In this document: positions 53,585 through 62,133 of the stretch, one piece after another | Layout: each line of letters opens with the position of its first letter | Position numbering within the stretch: position 1 is the first letter of the stretch | Source: Candidatus Obscuribacter sp. | Lineage (GTDB): Bacteria; Cyanobacteriota; Vampirovibrionia; Obscuribacterales; Obscuribacteraceae | Assembly: GCA_016712465.1 (NCBI GenBank) | Contig: JADJQZ010000001.1 | Location: forward strand, 806,001 to 870,000 | Reading direction: 5' to 3' | DNA: 64,000 nucleotides | The notes under the pieces: generated by a model | Databases searched by the model: none | Told to the model about the DNA's origin: nothing | What the model saw: the letters and a program-made list of their open reading frames with translations, nothing else | Translations under genes and position numbers: made by a program

Positions 53585-55246
53585 ATGGAACTTTTTGCAT
53601 CTTCGAGAGTTCTTCGTAAGATAAAGTCTGTATTGGGTTTTGGTCAGACCTCGGTTCAAGGGCACTCGCTTACCACCCAGGCAGGTTCTGCCCTCGAGGC
53701 GGATTGCCTGGAGTGGTTGCCGAAGTCGCAATTAGGTTCGGCTGACGGAAGTGGTTCATTTGACCGACTATTTGGTGGATTTTACGCCAAATATCTTTCT
53801 GCAAAAAATTCTAACAGCCTTCAAGAACTGCAACAGTTGAGGGAGCAGTTGCCTAATCTTTACAAGTTCGGCGGTATTGTCTCCGGCTATTTTGATGACT
53901 GCAGAACTGCCGATGCACCTATGAGAGGTGCTTTTGCCAGGCTGCTATACCAGGTTTTGCCCTATTTTCAGAATGAAGGCAATATTTCACCCATGCAGGT
54001 TAAGGCAACGCTGCCGCGGTTGGGCTTGTTTTATTTTCCGAACCCGGAGCCTCTTGAGTTTTTACTTGATGCCGTCCGTGGTGAGTTCAACGTCGAGATT
54101 ATTGAGCCGGGCGCCATACTGCAAGAGTTTTGGCAGGGGCGCGAGGTCGATTATGCATGTTACGAGCAAGCTCTGAAAGAAAAAGTAGGTCTTCAGTTAG
54201 AGAGATTTGTTACTTTTGCCGATTTGCCGCCTCAGGTGAGGCACGAGGCGGTTGACCTGATGAGCAAGCACATTCAATTTCAGATGGCCATGACCAAATG
54301 CGTAAAAGAGAAACGCTGGGACCTACTGATGATTGGGGCCATGGAAATGAGCCTTGGTCTTACCTTACAGGACATTGACCGGGCCATAAGACCACCGCTT
54401 GTTATGTTTTACCACGGCGTTCCTACCGGGGAGCCAATGGAGAATTTGTTTAGCTCACCGGATTATCTAGTAGTAAGAGCAGCATCGGAGCTGGAGTTCT
54501 ACAGACAACTTGGCATTCCGGCGGCGCAGACCTTGAGAGTCGGTTCGCTTTCCCGTGAGGCGTTTCCATTGTTCCCGTTTATCGAGAGTGCTCGCCGACA
54601 AGCTCGAGCCAACCTGGGTTTTGAAGATAGAGATATCGTGGTAATTTGGGCGCTTACTTACACCCTGGGGTATTATGATGCCCTTTCTGACCAGGATTGT
54701 CTCAATTTAATCATCAAAACATTTGAGCACCTGGCTGCGAAGCCGGAGTACAAAGACAGGTTGGTTTTATATCTGAAGTACCATCCAGCGCCCCGCCCTG
54801 ACAAAACATTCAGCTTCTCGCGCAGTCAGTTTCCTCTCTCTATTGTCTTTCAGTCGCTGAACGCCCTTGGTGTGAGGGTATATGTGCACGATCAGCTAAA
54901 CGAGATCATTCATGCTGCCGATGCGCTTTTGGCTCACGAGTCTACGATTCTCTTTGAGGCGGTCGAAGCCGCAGTGCCGACGGTCTCTTTGAAGATGATC
55001 AAGGGACCCAGTGAGCCTGTTCTAGGCAGTGCTGCTTACAGCCTACAAAACACACATCGATTCTGTGCGGAAACGACCACCGTTGATCAATTCTCTTCCG
55101 CTTTTGAGCATGTTTTTGCAACTACTCTGACGGAACGCTTTTCAGATTCTCAGAAGGTGTGGTCAGAGGTATATAGTTGTGGACGAACTGCCGGTTTGGT
55201 TGCGCTTCTTGAGTTTCTAAAGTCTATTGTTCCAGAAAGAAGATAG
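53585..55246 (+). CDS. Putative GT-B glycosyltransferase, copy 1 (candidate nonulosonate transferase)
   Basis: 553 residues, no signal peptide or membrane span. C-terminal half has GT-B-like pieces: LVMFYHGVPTGEPMENLF, TLRVGSLSREAFPLF, DIVVIWALTYTLG, LYLKYHPAPRPDKTFSFSRSQ, and HAADALLAHESTILFEAVEAAVPTVSLK, similar in layout to capsule-synthesis and CDP-glycerol-transferase-like proteins. A paralogue lies at 59419-61101 (about one third identical). I do not recognise a named family. Context between amidotransferase and pseF suggests it transfers the finished CMP-sugar. ATG 53585; 7 bp before the pseF start. Confidence 0.6.
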   Translation: MELFASSRVLRKIKSVLGFGQTSVQGHSLTTQAGSALEADCLEWLPKSQLGSADGSGSFDRLFGGFYAKYLSAKNSNSLQELQQLREQLPNLYKFGGIVSGYFDDCRTADAPMRGAFARLLYQVLPYFQNEGNISPMQVKATLPRLGLFYFPNPEPLEFLLDAVRGEFNVEIIEPGAILQEFWQGREVDYACYEQALKEKVGLQLERFVTFADLPPQVRHEAVDLMSKHIQFQMAMTKCVKEKRWDLLMIGAMEMSLGLTLQDIDRAIRPPLVMFYHGVPTGEPMENLFSSPDYLVVRAASELEFYRQLGIPAAQTLRVGSLSREAFPLFPFIESARRQARANLGFEDRDIVVIWALTYTLGYYDALSDQDCLNLIIKTFEHLAAKPEYKDRLVLYLKYHPAPRPDKTFSFSRSQFPLSIVFQSLNALGVRVYVHDQLNEIIHAADALLAHESTILFEAVEAAVPTVSLKMIKGPSEPVLGSAAYSLQNTHRFCAETTTVDQFSSAFEHVFATTLTERFSDSQKVWSEVYSCGRTAGLVALLEFLKSIVPERR

Positions 55247-55253
55247 GTGTTGT

Positions 55254-55967
55254 TTGTCTACTATTGCCATTATTCCGGCCCGTGGCGGCAGCAAGAGAAT
55301 TCCCCGCAAGAACATTCGGGACTTTCGCGGGAAGCCCATTATCGCTTATTCCATTGAGGCTGCTCTAGATGCGAATTGTTTTGATGCGGTGCTGGTCTCC
55401 ACCGACGATGAAGAGATTGCTTCTATAGGCAAGCGGTATGGCGCCAGTGTTCCTTTTCTTCGATCCGATGAAAATAGTAATGACCAGGCCGGTTTAACCG
55501 AGGTTGCACTGGAGGTTTTAGAGCGTTACGAACGCGACATTTGTGCTGTTGAAAAATTTTGCTTGATCTTGCCCACTGCGCCTTTTGTTACAGGTACGCG
55601 TATTTTGGAGGGCTTCAGGGCTCTTGAAGAAAGTGGAATGGATGCTGCCGTGCCGGTGGTTCGGTTTTCTTATCCCCCGCAAAGGGGATTTTCTATAGAT
55701 GCTGCCGGTCGCGCCCGCATGCTTCACCCGCAGTATTATAATAGTAGGTCTCAAGATCTAGAGCCGATTTTCCATGATTGCGGTCAATTCTACTGGATCA
55801 AAAAAGTCGCCTTGTTGAGAGAAAGGCGCTTTTTCCCGGAGCGTACTTTTGCCATTGAGTTGATGGAGAGTGAAGTGCAAGATATTGATACCGATGAAGA
55901 TTGGCTGATGGCCGAGCTTAAGTTTGAGCTGCTCTTTAAGCGCTTAACCGCGAAACCCTCAGATTAG
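55254..55967 (+). CDS. pseF: CMP-nonulosonate cytidylyltransferase PseF (NeuA family)
   Basis: About 237 residues from TTG 55254 (AGG 6 bases upstream), giving MSTIAIIPARGGSKRIPRKN, the CTP-binding start. A TTG at 55227 would overlap the previous gene. Further features: PIIAYSIEAAL, VSTDDEEIASIGKRYGASVPFLR, LPTAPFVTG, ELMESEVQDIDTDEDW with the metal-binding Asp pair. The long middle (PPQRGFSIDAAGRARM) is as in PseF rather than NeuA. Activates the sugar for transfer. Overlaps the HAD gene tail to tail by 9 bp. Confidence 0.88.
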   Translation: MSTIAIIPARGGSKRIPRKNIRDFRGKPIIAYSIEAALDANCFDAVLVSTDDEEIASIGKRYGASVPFLRSDENSNDQAGLTEVALEVLERYERDICAVEKFCLILPTAPFVTGTRILEGFRALEESGMDAAVPVVRFSYPPQRGFSIDAAGRARMLHPQYYNSRSQDLEPIFHDCGQFYWIKKVALLRERRFFPERTFAIELMESEVQDIDTDEDWLMAELKFELLFKRLTAKPSD

Positions 55968-56603
55968 TGGCAGTATCTCTTCGAGTTTGCGTATTTTGTG
56001 AACCTTGTCAGGCCAGTCATGGCTCCTTCCTGACCAGTCTATGGCGAATGTGTAAATATTGGCAGCCACTGCTGCTTGCGCACCAGCGGTGGAGTCTTCC
56101 ACAGCCAGGCTTTGTTCGGGTTTCAGACCGCCTAATTGGAGGGCTGCCAGATAGGGTTCGGCAGAAGGCTTACCTGTCTTAACATCTTCTGCGCCCACAA
56201 TATAATCAATGAATCGCTTCAAACCTGTTTGCTCAAGCCAGCGCTCAGTTCGCAGGCGTGAATTGGAAGTAACAATGGCAATCTTAAAATTGCGACGGCG
56301 CGCACCCGCAAGAAGCTCTTCTGCTCCTGGATTTGGGCATACGCTTTCATAGGCCTTGTCCACCAACACCTGGTATTCTGAAAGTAGTGTGTCTAGCTCT
56401 GCTTCAATGGCGTGTTTTTGTTTAAGAAGAGCAGCCACCATTCTTAACGGCGGTCCGTTCAAGCTGTCGAATTCGGTGTCTGAAGGAACTTTGCCGTTGT
56501 TAATGAGAAATTGTTGGTAGACCAATTTCATCACTCCCAGGCTATCGGCGAGAGTGCCGTCTAAATCGAAAAATATTGCCTCAGGGTTAATTCTCAAGGT
56601 CAT
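55959..56603 (-). CDS. HAD-superfamily phosphatase
   Basis: 214 residues, phosphoglycolate-phosphatase-like HAD: FFDLDGTLADS (nucleophile Asp), a helical cap (about 20-85), IAIVTSNSR (motif II), GKPSAEPYLAA (motif III Lys) and VEDSTAGAQAAVAA (motif IV acidic residue). Its start lies 17 bp inside the 3' end of pseI, implying coupling. The substrate may be a sugar phosphate in the nonulosonate pathway, for example a nonulosonate 9-phosphate or the product of the nearby Nudix enzyme; both are inference. Confidence 0.85.
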   Translation of the reverse strand: MTLRINPEAIFFDLDGTLADSLGVMKLVYQQFLINNGKVPSDTEFDSLNGPPLRMVAALLKQKHAIEAELDTLLSEYQVLVDKAYESVCPNPGAEELLAGARRRNFKIAIVTSNSRLRTERWLEQTGLKRFIDYIVGAEDVKTGKPSAEPYLAALQLGGLKPEQSLAVEDSTAGAQAAVAANIYTFAIDWSGRSHDWPDKVHKIRKLEEILPLI

Positions 56604-57651
56604 CGAATCTAAGCCCTCTGCCCGTCTCTATATAGCTAACGGCGCGTTTTCCCTGTATATCAGTTAAGTGCTTGGGATGTAAACCAAGAGGCTGCTGCCC
56701 GGGGCGCAGTACGGCAAAATTTACCTCTTCTTCCAGAATGTCCCCCGGTTTTATATCTTTGATTGCCTGCAGCCCGCGACGGGCATATGCCGCAAGCTCT
56801 TGCTCGGCCGGCAGCACTTTCTTTATGCCGTCACCCAGCGCTTCTTCCGCCATTCTTACTTCCCTCACCATTCTTTTCAGGTCTTCGGGATTTAGGGCAA
56901 ATGAATGGTCCGGTCCAGGTAGTCGATTATCTAAGGTGTAATGCTTCTCTATCACTTTTGCGCCCATGGCTACGGCCATAACTGGTGCTACTGCCGGTTC
57001 GCGGCTGTGATCCGATAGGCCCGTCTTGACTTGAAAGCGTTGCTTGAGTCGTCTTATGCTGAGAAGATTGAGGCTTTCCATGGGGGCCGGATACTTGGCT
57101 GTGCACTGCAAAAGACAAATATCTTCTCCGCCGGCATTTTTGAACGTATCTAGTGCCCACTGAATGTCTTCTTCGTTGGAGGCACCGGTTGAGAGCAGAA
57201 GGGGCTTTCCAGAACGCGCCGCCATGGTCAGCAGGTGAATATGGCTTATCTCGTAAGATGCAATTTTATGGATTGGCACAAAGGGGTCGATGGCTTCGAA
57301 ATCTTGCTTTGAAAAAGGTGTGGATAGGAAGTCGATAGAGTTTCTTTTGCAATAGTCTGCTAGTTCGGGCAGCATCTCGTAAGGCATGGCCAGATCGGCA
57401 AAAATGTCCTGAATATCTTCCGTGATGCCGGCTTCAGACAGGTAGCCGCTTCGCCCGGCATTTTTCACGTAAACAGTTTCTGGCTTATATGTCTGGAACT
57501 TGACGGCGTCGGCGCCTGCTTCAACCGCTACATCTATCAAGGCTTTGGCCATGGCCATATCGCGCTTGCCGGTGCCCATGCGCCAGTTTGAGCCTGCTTC
57601 TGCAATAATATAGACTCGTTCCGAGTGCCACCAGGTGTTTGGGGAAATCAT
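56587..57651 (-). CDS. pseI: Nonulosonate synthase (PseI/NeuB family)
   Basis: Condenses a hexosamine derivative with phosphoenolpyruvate to a nine-carbon keto sugar. 354 residues: YIIAEAGSNW, KALIDVAVEAGADAVKFQTY, STPFSKQDFEAID, KIASYEISHIHLL, LLLSTGAS, LSDHSREP, VIEKHYTLD, GPDHSFAL, then a C-terminal SAF antifreeze-like domain (RGLQAIKDIKPGDILEEE). PseI is preferred over NeuB because PseB and PseC are present, but LegI is possible. ATG 57651, divergent from the Nudix gene (111 bp). Confidence 0.9.
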   Translation of the reverse strand: MISPNTWWHSERVYIIAEAGSNWRMGTGKRDMAMAKALIDVAVEAGADAVKFQTYKPETVYVKNAGRSGYLSEAGITEDIQDIFADLAMPYEMLPELADYCKRNSIDFLSTPFSKQDFEAIDPFVPIHKIASYEISHIHLLTMAARSGKPLLLSTGASNEEDIQWALDTFKNAGGEDICLLQCTAKYPAPMESLNLLSIRRLKQRFQVKTGLSDHSREPAVAPVMAVAMGAKVIEKHYTLDNRLPGPDHSFALNPEDLKRMVREVRMAEEALGDGIKKVLPAEQELAAYARRGLQAIKDIKPGDILEEEVNFAVLRPGQQPLGLHPKHLTDIQGKRAVSYIETGRGLRFDDLEN

Positions 57652-57762
57652 GGGGAAGTAGACAATCTCCAGAAAGGGTTTTTGACTGTTGTATCCTCAA
57701 ATTGTATGTTCTAAACCTGAAATTGTCTGAAATTTACCCCTTATGAGTTAGTATTCTCAGCG

Positions 57763-58536
57763 ATGATAAAGGTTTATGAACTTGCGCGAGACATGAGAGT
57801 GCAGTTGAGCTGCGCCTCCGCGCCGCTATCCGTGGCTGTAGAGCGAGAAGTCGAGGCTGTCTGGTCTGGTGAATTAAAGCGACGCGGTTCGTCCCTTTAC
57901 AACGGCAAGATTTTGAGTGTAGATCAGATTTTAAGCGATTTGGTTTCTTGCTCCCTGACTGAATACAGGCGTCTTGCCGTGCAAAGGTTACGCCCCGAGT
58001 TGTTTTGTGACCTTAACGTGCGAGCTCTAGCGGTATCGGGCATGTTGTTTTGTAAGGACGGTCTGGTAATTGGGCTGCGCTCAAGTCGGAATACCCAGGA
58101 CCAGGGACTATGGGAACTAGTGCCATCAGGCGGAATCGATCCTGACTCAAGAGGAGTCACTGACGCTTGGAGCGCAGTTTGTGAAGAGCCTAAGGCCTTT
58201 GTGTCGGTTGATTATCTCGCACAACTCAAAGACGAATTACGTGAAGAGGTAGGAATTGACTGGTCACATATTGGCAGTTATGAAACCATATGTTTAGTTG
58301 AGGATCTAGTAGAACACGTTATAGATATTGTTATTCGTCTCAATGCACCAAATCTCACAATATCTGACATACAGAACACTCATAGTAGATCTGGTAGTGC
58401 GGAGTATTCTCGTCTTACGGTTTTACCGACGGGAGCTCAGGCTAATTTGGAATTGTCTCTCTTCTACGATTTGACACCAGTGTCCCAATTCCTGCTTGAG
58501 CGTTATCCGCTGGCAGCAATTGAATCTTCAGGCTAG
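57763..58536 (+). CDS. Nudix hydrolase-like protein with interrupted Nudix box
   Basis: 257 residues. A 100-residue N-terminal region, then a Nudix fold: ALAVSGMLFCKDGLVIGLRSS, LWELVPSGGIDPDS, and after an insertion of about 25 residues the helix QLKDELREEVGID carrying R-E-x-x-E-E-x-G-like residues. Usual boxes have GG and REL-EE spaced by about 20 fewer residues, so the loop is extended. Nudix enzymes split nucleoside diphosphate linked groups. Start ATG 57763. Lies divergent from pseI, convergent with the PIG-L deacetylase (9 bp overlap). Confidence 0.7.
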   Translation: MIKVYELARDMRVQLSCASAPLSVAVEREVEAVWSGELKRRGSSLYNGKILSVDQILSDLVSCSLTEYRRLAVQRLRPELFCDLNVRALAVSGMLFCKDGLVIGLRSSRNTQDQGLWELVPSGGIDPDSRGVTDAWSAVCEEPKAFVSVDYLAQLKDELREEVGIDWSHIGSYETICLVEDLVEHVIDIVIRLNAPNLTISDIQNTHSRSGSAEYSRLTVLPTGAQANLELSLFYDLTPVSQFLLERYPLAAIESSG

Positions 58537-59217
58537 ATGCCGGCCAAGTGTGAAGGCCTCCGCTGCTTTGAACCCAGCTGAAGCGCCTCGATATTTTGCT
58601 AAATTAGAGATGCCCTCGTAAGAGCGTGGATGAGGAAACGCTCTCATTTCGCTGTCGTAAGCTTTGAGCGCTTTCAATTTTAGTTCCAGAGTGTCTTCAA
58701 TATTGACATACCAGTTTGGCACAAAGGCGCTGCCTCCGCCGGGCACCTGCCATTCAGATGAAGACGGACTCTCGAAAAAGAGTAGAGTTTTTATCTGCGC
58801 TCCAGGGAGAGCACGAGCTGCCGTCACTGTCGCTCTGTGGGTTAGTTGATGATCAATGTTAAGGCAGCCTGGCTGGTGTGTGTAGATTATCTCGGGGTTG
58901 ACTTCCTTGATTTTTGCTTCAATTGGCTTGATTATGTCCAGCAATGAGGCGCTATCCATTTTGTTGTCAGGCAGTCCTGTGAATTCCACGGACTTGGCGC
59001 CAACAATTGAGCAAGCCTCTTGGGCGCAACGTTGCAAATGATTTAGAGAATCAGAAATACTGCTCTGGTCTGTAAGTCCAGAAAATCTGCTAGTTAGCCC
59101 TTCTGCCATTATTAAGATGTATACGCTGTCCCCAGTTCTGCTGTGCTTGACAATCGAGCCCCCGCAGCCCAATATCTCATCATCAGGGTGGGCTGCTACT
59201 ACTAGTACTGTTGCCAT
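58528..59217 (-). CDS. PIG-L family N-acetylglucosaminyl-type deacetylase
   Basis: 229 residues. VLVVAAHPDDEILGCGG carries the zinc His and the catalytic Asp pair, YTHQPGCLNIDHQLTH the other zinc ligands. Removes an N-acetyl group from a sugar derivative. Found in many nonulosonate and LPS clusters, where it may free an amine before further acylation. Start ATG 59217; stop overlaps the Nudix stop by 9 bp on the other strand. Confidence 0.88.
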   Translation of the reverse strand: MATVLVVAAHPDDEILGCGGSIVKHSRTGDSVYILIMAEGLTSRFSGLTDQSSISDSLNHLQRCAQEACSIVGAKSVEFTGLPDNKMDSASLLDIIKPIEAKIKEVNPEIIYTHQPGCLNIDHQLTHRATVTAARALPGAQIKTLLFFESPSSSEWQVPGGGSAFVPNWYVNIEDTLELKLKALKAYDSEMRAFPHPRSYEGISNLAKYRGASAGFKAAEAFTLGRHLA

Positions 59218-59418
59218 TTTTCACCGCAGGCGCTAGCCTGATTTAACCACCGTTCTTGGACTTTAACTAAAGTACTGATTGCAGGCTACTATAGACCCAT
59301 AATATTAGCAGTCTTGAACCCTTGTTGCCGGATGCATTTTTAATGGCTATTCTTACCTAATCTGTTAGGTAGACGAAGTGATACGGACAGACTCAGTTTT
59401 TGACAGGCCATTGCCGGG

Positions 59419-61101
59419 GTGATTTTGAAGCGGTTTTTTATTAAATGGATAGGTAGGCAGTCTGTGACTAATGATTCCGAGCGCTCTTCGATCGATGAGG
59501 CGCTTGATAAGGAATTTGAGTCTCTGCCTAATACTTCTCTCCATGCAAGGTGCTTGTCGCAGCTCGGATCCCCGCTTTCCCGCGAAGACGACAAGGGTGG
59601 CCAGTTCGCAGATTTTATAGACCGCTATTATTCTCTTTTAGAGGCGACAAAAGTCAATTTCGCTGCTGCCCCCGATGCTGCTCATGACCTGAAAGTATTG
59701 CGGCAAAAGCATTCGGTTCTCTGCGACTGTGCAGATATCGTACTGGCATATTTGGCGCGGCTCTCCAACGTCAGTCCTGTCGTTTCTGGTGTTATGAGGC
59801 GTCTCTCCTTTCGCCATTTATCATATTTAAATAGTGCTACGCGTTCAGGAATTCTGGATTACAAGACATCCTTACCGAAGGTGGGTTTGCTCTTTTACCC
59901 GAATGCCGATGCCCGTGATTTCTTAGTCGAAGCTTTGAACGGCGTTGCTCAGGTAGATGATATGGAGCCTGGTAAGTTACTTGAGCGTACCTGGGTTGGC
60001 CGTCCCTATGATTTTCATCGTTATCAAAAGGAATTGCGCGCCCGAGTAGAGGCGCTACTGCTGGAATTGCCGGAGGATCTCATCCAGCTTTATCCCAGCA
60101 GAGCCTGGCTTGAGCAGGAGTTTATAGATAATTTGCAATATCAGTTTGCCTTAGTCGAACTGCTCAAGAGACGCGAATGGGATTTGATTTTTCTAGGAGC
60201 CAATGAGGTACCTCTAGGGCTCTTGCTTTACGATATGGATCCAGCGCTTTTGCCTCCGATCGTCTTTCTGTGTCACGGTATGCTAGCCGGAGATCCAGTC
60301 ATGGATTTTTGGTTCAGATTTGATAAGACGCTGGCTCGCGGAGCGGTCGAGAAAACATACTTTCTCAAGGCTGGTGTCGAAAGCGACAGAATTGTGGATA
60401 TCGGTAGTCCCGCACTTGATGCTTTCCCCAGCTCGGATGCTTTGTCTGAGCGAAGAAGGCAGGCCCGCGTCAAACTGGGCCTCAGTAGCAAACAGTCAGT
60501 ATTCATCTACGCCCTCACCTACGACGTTTATCGGGCAGATGTAAGTGCGCAAGTGATCAACCTGATCTTGGAAAGTTTGCGTCGGGCTCGAATGCATGAG
60601 GATTTACACGAACCGGTATTATTTCTGAAGTACCATCCTTCGCCGGCTGGCGATCCGACCTTCAGCTACAGCCGCAATCAGTATCCGCTGCCAGCTTTCA
60701 TGGCTTTGAATGAAGCTGGATTCTCAGTAAGAATCCTTCCTGAACTGGATGGGTATTTGCCGGCCGCTGATTGTTTTATTGCCCATGAATCATCCACGCT
60801 CTTTCAGGCGCTGGAAGCCGGTGTGCCTACGATTTCGATTCGCTTCAATGATGGAAATACATTGCCCACCATGGGATTTTCAATATATGAAGGATCTGGT
60901 GCCCATCGTTTGCGCTCGCTTGCCGATGGAGCTAGCGTGATAGGTCTGGATTTGCATGAGCTCTCGCAGATGTCGCGAACAGATGCCTTTGAGCAGAGTC
61001 GGAGCGCATGGTCAAAGATTTTTCACTGTGGTCGCACAGAAGCCCTGAGTTGTGTCGTTGGAGTTGTGCAAGAGATGATCGCTAACTCTAAGAAACGCTG
61101 A
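59419..61101 (+). CDS. Putative GT-B glycosyltransferase, copy 2 (candidate nonulosonate transferase)
   Basis: 560 residues, GTG 59419. Paralogue of the gene at 53585, with the same blocks: LPKVGLLFYPNADARDFLVEAL, RREWDLIFLGANEVPLGL, IVFLCHGMLAGDPVMDFW, VDIGSPALDAFPS, FLKYHPSPAGDPTFSYSRNQ and AADCFIAHESSTLFQALEAGVPTISI. A tyrosine/leucine-rich start (LKRFFIKWIGRQ) precedes the core. No membrane span. The last His-Glu-Ser block is reminiscent of the UDP/CMP-binding end of GT-B enzymes. Overlaps the wbqC remnant tail to tail by 14 bp. Confidence 0.6.
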   Translation: MILKRFFIKWIGRQSVTNDSERSSIDEALDKEFESLPNTSLHARCLSQLGSPLSREDDKGGQFADFIDRYYSLLEATKVNFAAAPDAAHDLKVLRQKHSVLCDCADIVLAYLARLSNVSPVVSGVMRRLSFRHLSYLNSATRSGILDYKTSLPKVGLLFYPNADARDFLVEALNGVAQVDDMEPGKLLERTWVGRPYDFHRYQKELRARVEALLLELPEDLIQLYPSRAWLEQEFIDNLQYQFALVELLKRREWDLIFLGANEVPLGLLLYDMDPALLPPIVFLCHGMLAGDPVMDFWFRFDKTLARGAVEKTYFLKAGVESDRIVDIGSPALDAFPSSDALSERRRQARVKLGLSSKQSVFIYALTYDVYRADVSAQVINLILESLRRARMHEDLHEPVLFLKYHPSPAGDPTFSYSRNQYPLPAFMALNEAGFSVRILPELDGYLPAADCFIAHESSTLFQALEAGVPTISIRFNDGNTLPTMGFSIYEGSGAHRLRSLADGASVIGLDLHELSQMSRTDAFEQSRSAWSKIFHCGRTEALSCVVGVVQEMIANSKKR

Positions 61102-61570
61102 TGGTTTGCTGCCAATTGGAATTGAGGCTCTCTTCGCTTCTCAAGATTCTGAGGGATTCTGGCCCGGCATTGAAGAGCAGATCAATGATTGACATATATG
61201 GATGAAATTTAAATCCATTATCAGTTCCGCCATCGTTTTTTTGTCTGCCGGTTTGTGACAACTGCTTGTAGCGGGGGTGTTTGTAGTCATGGAAGACTAC
61301 ATCTACCTTCGCTTCGGCAAATGTTTCTGGGCTCAGATATTCGCGCCCAAACGGTCCGGAAATGTAGGTAGTGGCGCCACATTCTCTGGCCAGGTCTAAA
61401 ATCAACTCGCCCTTGGTGCTTCTTGCCTGCATTTTGCTGCTTCTTAGAATGGTTTTGTCAATACCTGTTGACGGCGGTTTAAAGAAGCAGCTTTCTTGAC
61501 GGCAGAGCGAGGCGTATAGCCAAGGCATATCCTCCGCGAGCAATTGTTCCTCTCGGGTTGATTTGAGAAA
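61088..61570 (-). pseudogene. wbqC family remnant, N-terminal half missing
   Basis: The open frame (61570 to 61088, no credible start) encodes the C-terminal part of a WbqC protein: KTILRSSKMQARSTKGELILDLARECGATTYISGPFGREYLSPETFAEAKVD, HPRYKQL and FHPYMSIIDLLFNAGPES. Complete WbqC proteins are about 230-240 residues and begin with a conserved LQPxYxPW block that is absent here. Homology ends where IS21-type sequence begins, so insertion of the element probably removed the front half. WbqC is found in O-antigen and nonulosonate clusters; function unsettled. Confidence 0.75.
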
Positions 61571-61631
61571 TTAGGAATTAGCAAAAAGGTCAAGGGCTCA
61601 AGCTGCAACTTGAACCCCTGGATTCATCTAT

Positions 61632-61704
61632 TGGACGATGAAGGAGAGAGTTTCCTACAAGAATTGAGTCCTGTCAGGCCTTTTGCTCATTGAGTGGACG
61701 ATGA
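61632..61704 (+). repeat. Repeated TGGACGATGA near the left IS end
   Basis: Two copies of TGGACGATGA (61632-61641; 61695-61704), spaced 63 bp. Probably transposase-binding sites of the IS21 left end. The second copy sits at the start of the zinc-finger reading frame. Confidence 0.5.
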
Positions 61705-62131
61705 GCAAGATTCCTTTCGAATGTTCAACTGCGCCCGATGCCGGGAACAGGTAAGGCTTTGCAGGAGCTGTGATCGTGGCAACCGCTATTGCGGGCGAGA
61801 ATGCGCACTTCTAAACCGCCGCCAGGGACAGGCTGAGGCAGGGCGGCGTTACCAGCGCACGTTTAAGGGGGCGCTAAAACACAGCCACCGGCAGGCAGAA
61901 TACAAGAGGCGGTGCAAAGAAGAAGTGACGCATCAGTGTTCCCCTGAGGCTTGTCAGGATGACATTGTTTGTCCAGAGACCGAGGAAGTGGTCTCTACGG
62001 AAATCACAAAATTCGAGCCGGCTGAAGATGCAGTGTTAATTCGCTGCAGCGGTTGCGGGCCGTCTTTGTGGGGCGTTCGCACGCCAAGACTTCATCGGGC
62101 GATGTCGCCTGGGAAGAACAACAGGAGGTAA
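61694..62131 (+). CDS. IS21-associated small zinc-binding protein
   Basis: 145 residues from GTG 61694. MFNCARCREQVRLCRSCDRGNRYCGREC holds C-x2-C and C-x2-C pairs; RAEYKRRCKEEVTHQCS-like and a further CSGCG follow. Small Cys-rich frames of this type (ending in the VTHQ element and CxxC) precede istA in several IS21-like elements. Its stop overlaps the istA ribosome site AGGAGG (62123-62128). The end after CSGCG looks unlike relatives, so a further frameshift is possible. Confidence 0.65.
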   Translation: MDDEQDSFRMFNCARCREQVRLCRSCDRGNRYCGRECALLNRRQGQAEAGRRYQRTFKGALKHSHRQAEYKRRCKEEVTHQCSPEACQDDIVCPETEEVVSTEITKFEPAEDAVLIRCSGCGPSLWGVRTPRLHRAMSPGKNNRR

Positions 62132-62133
62132 CA

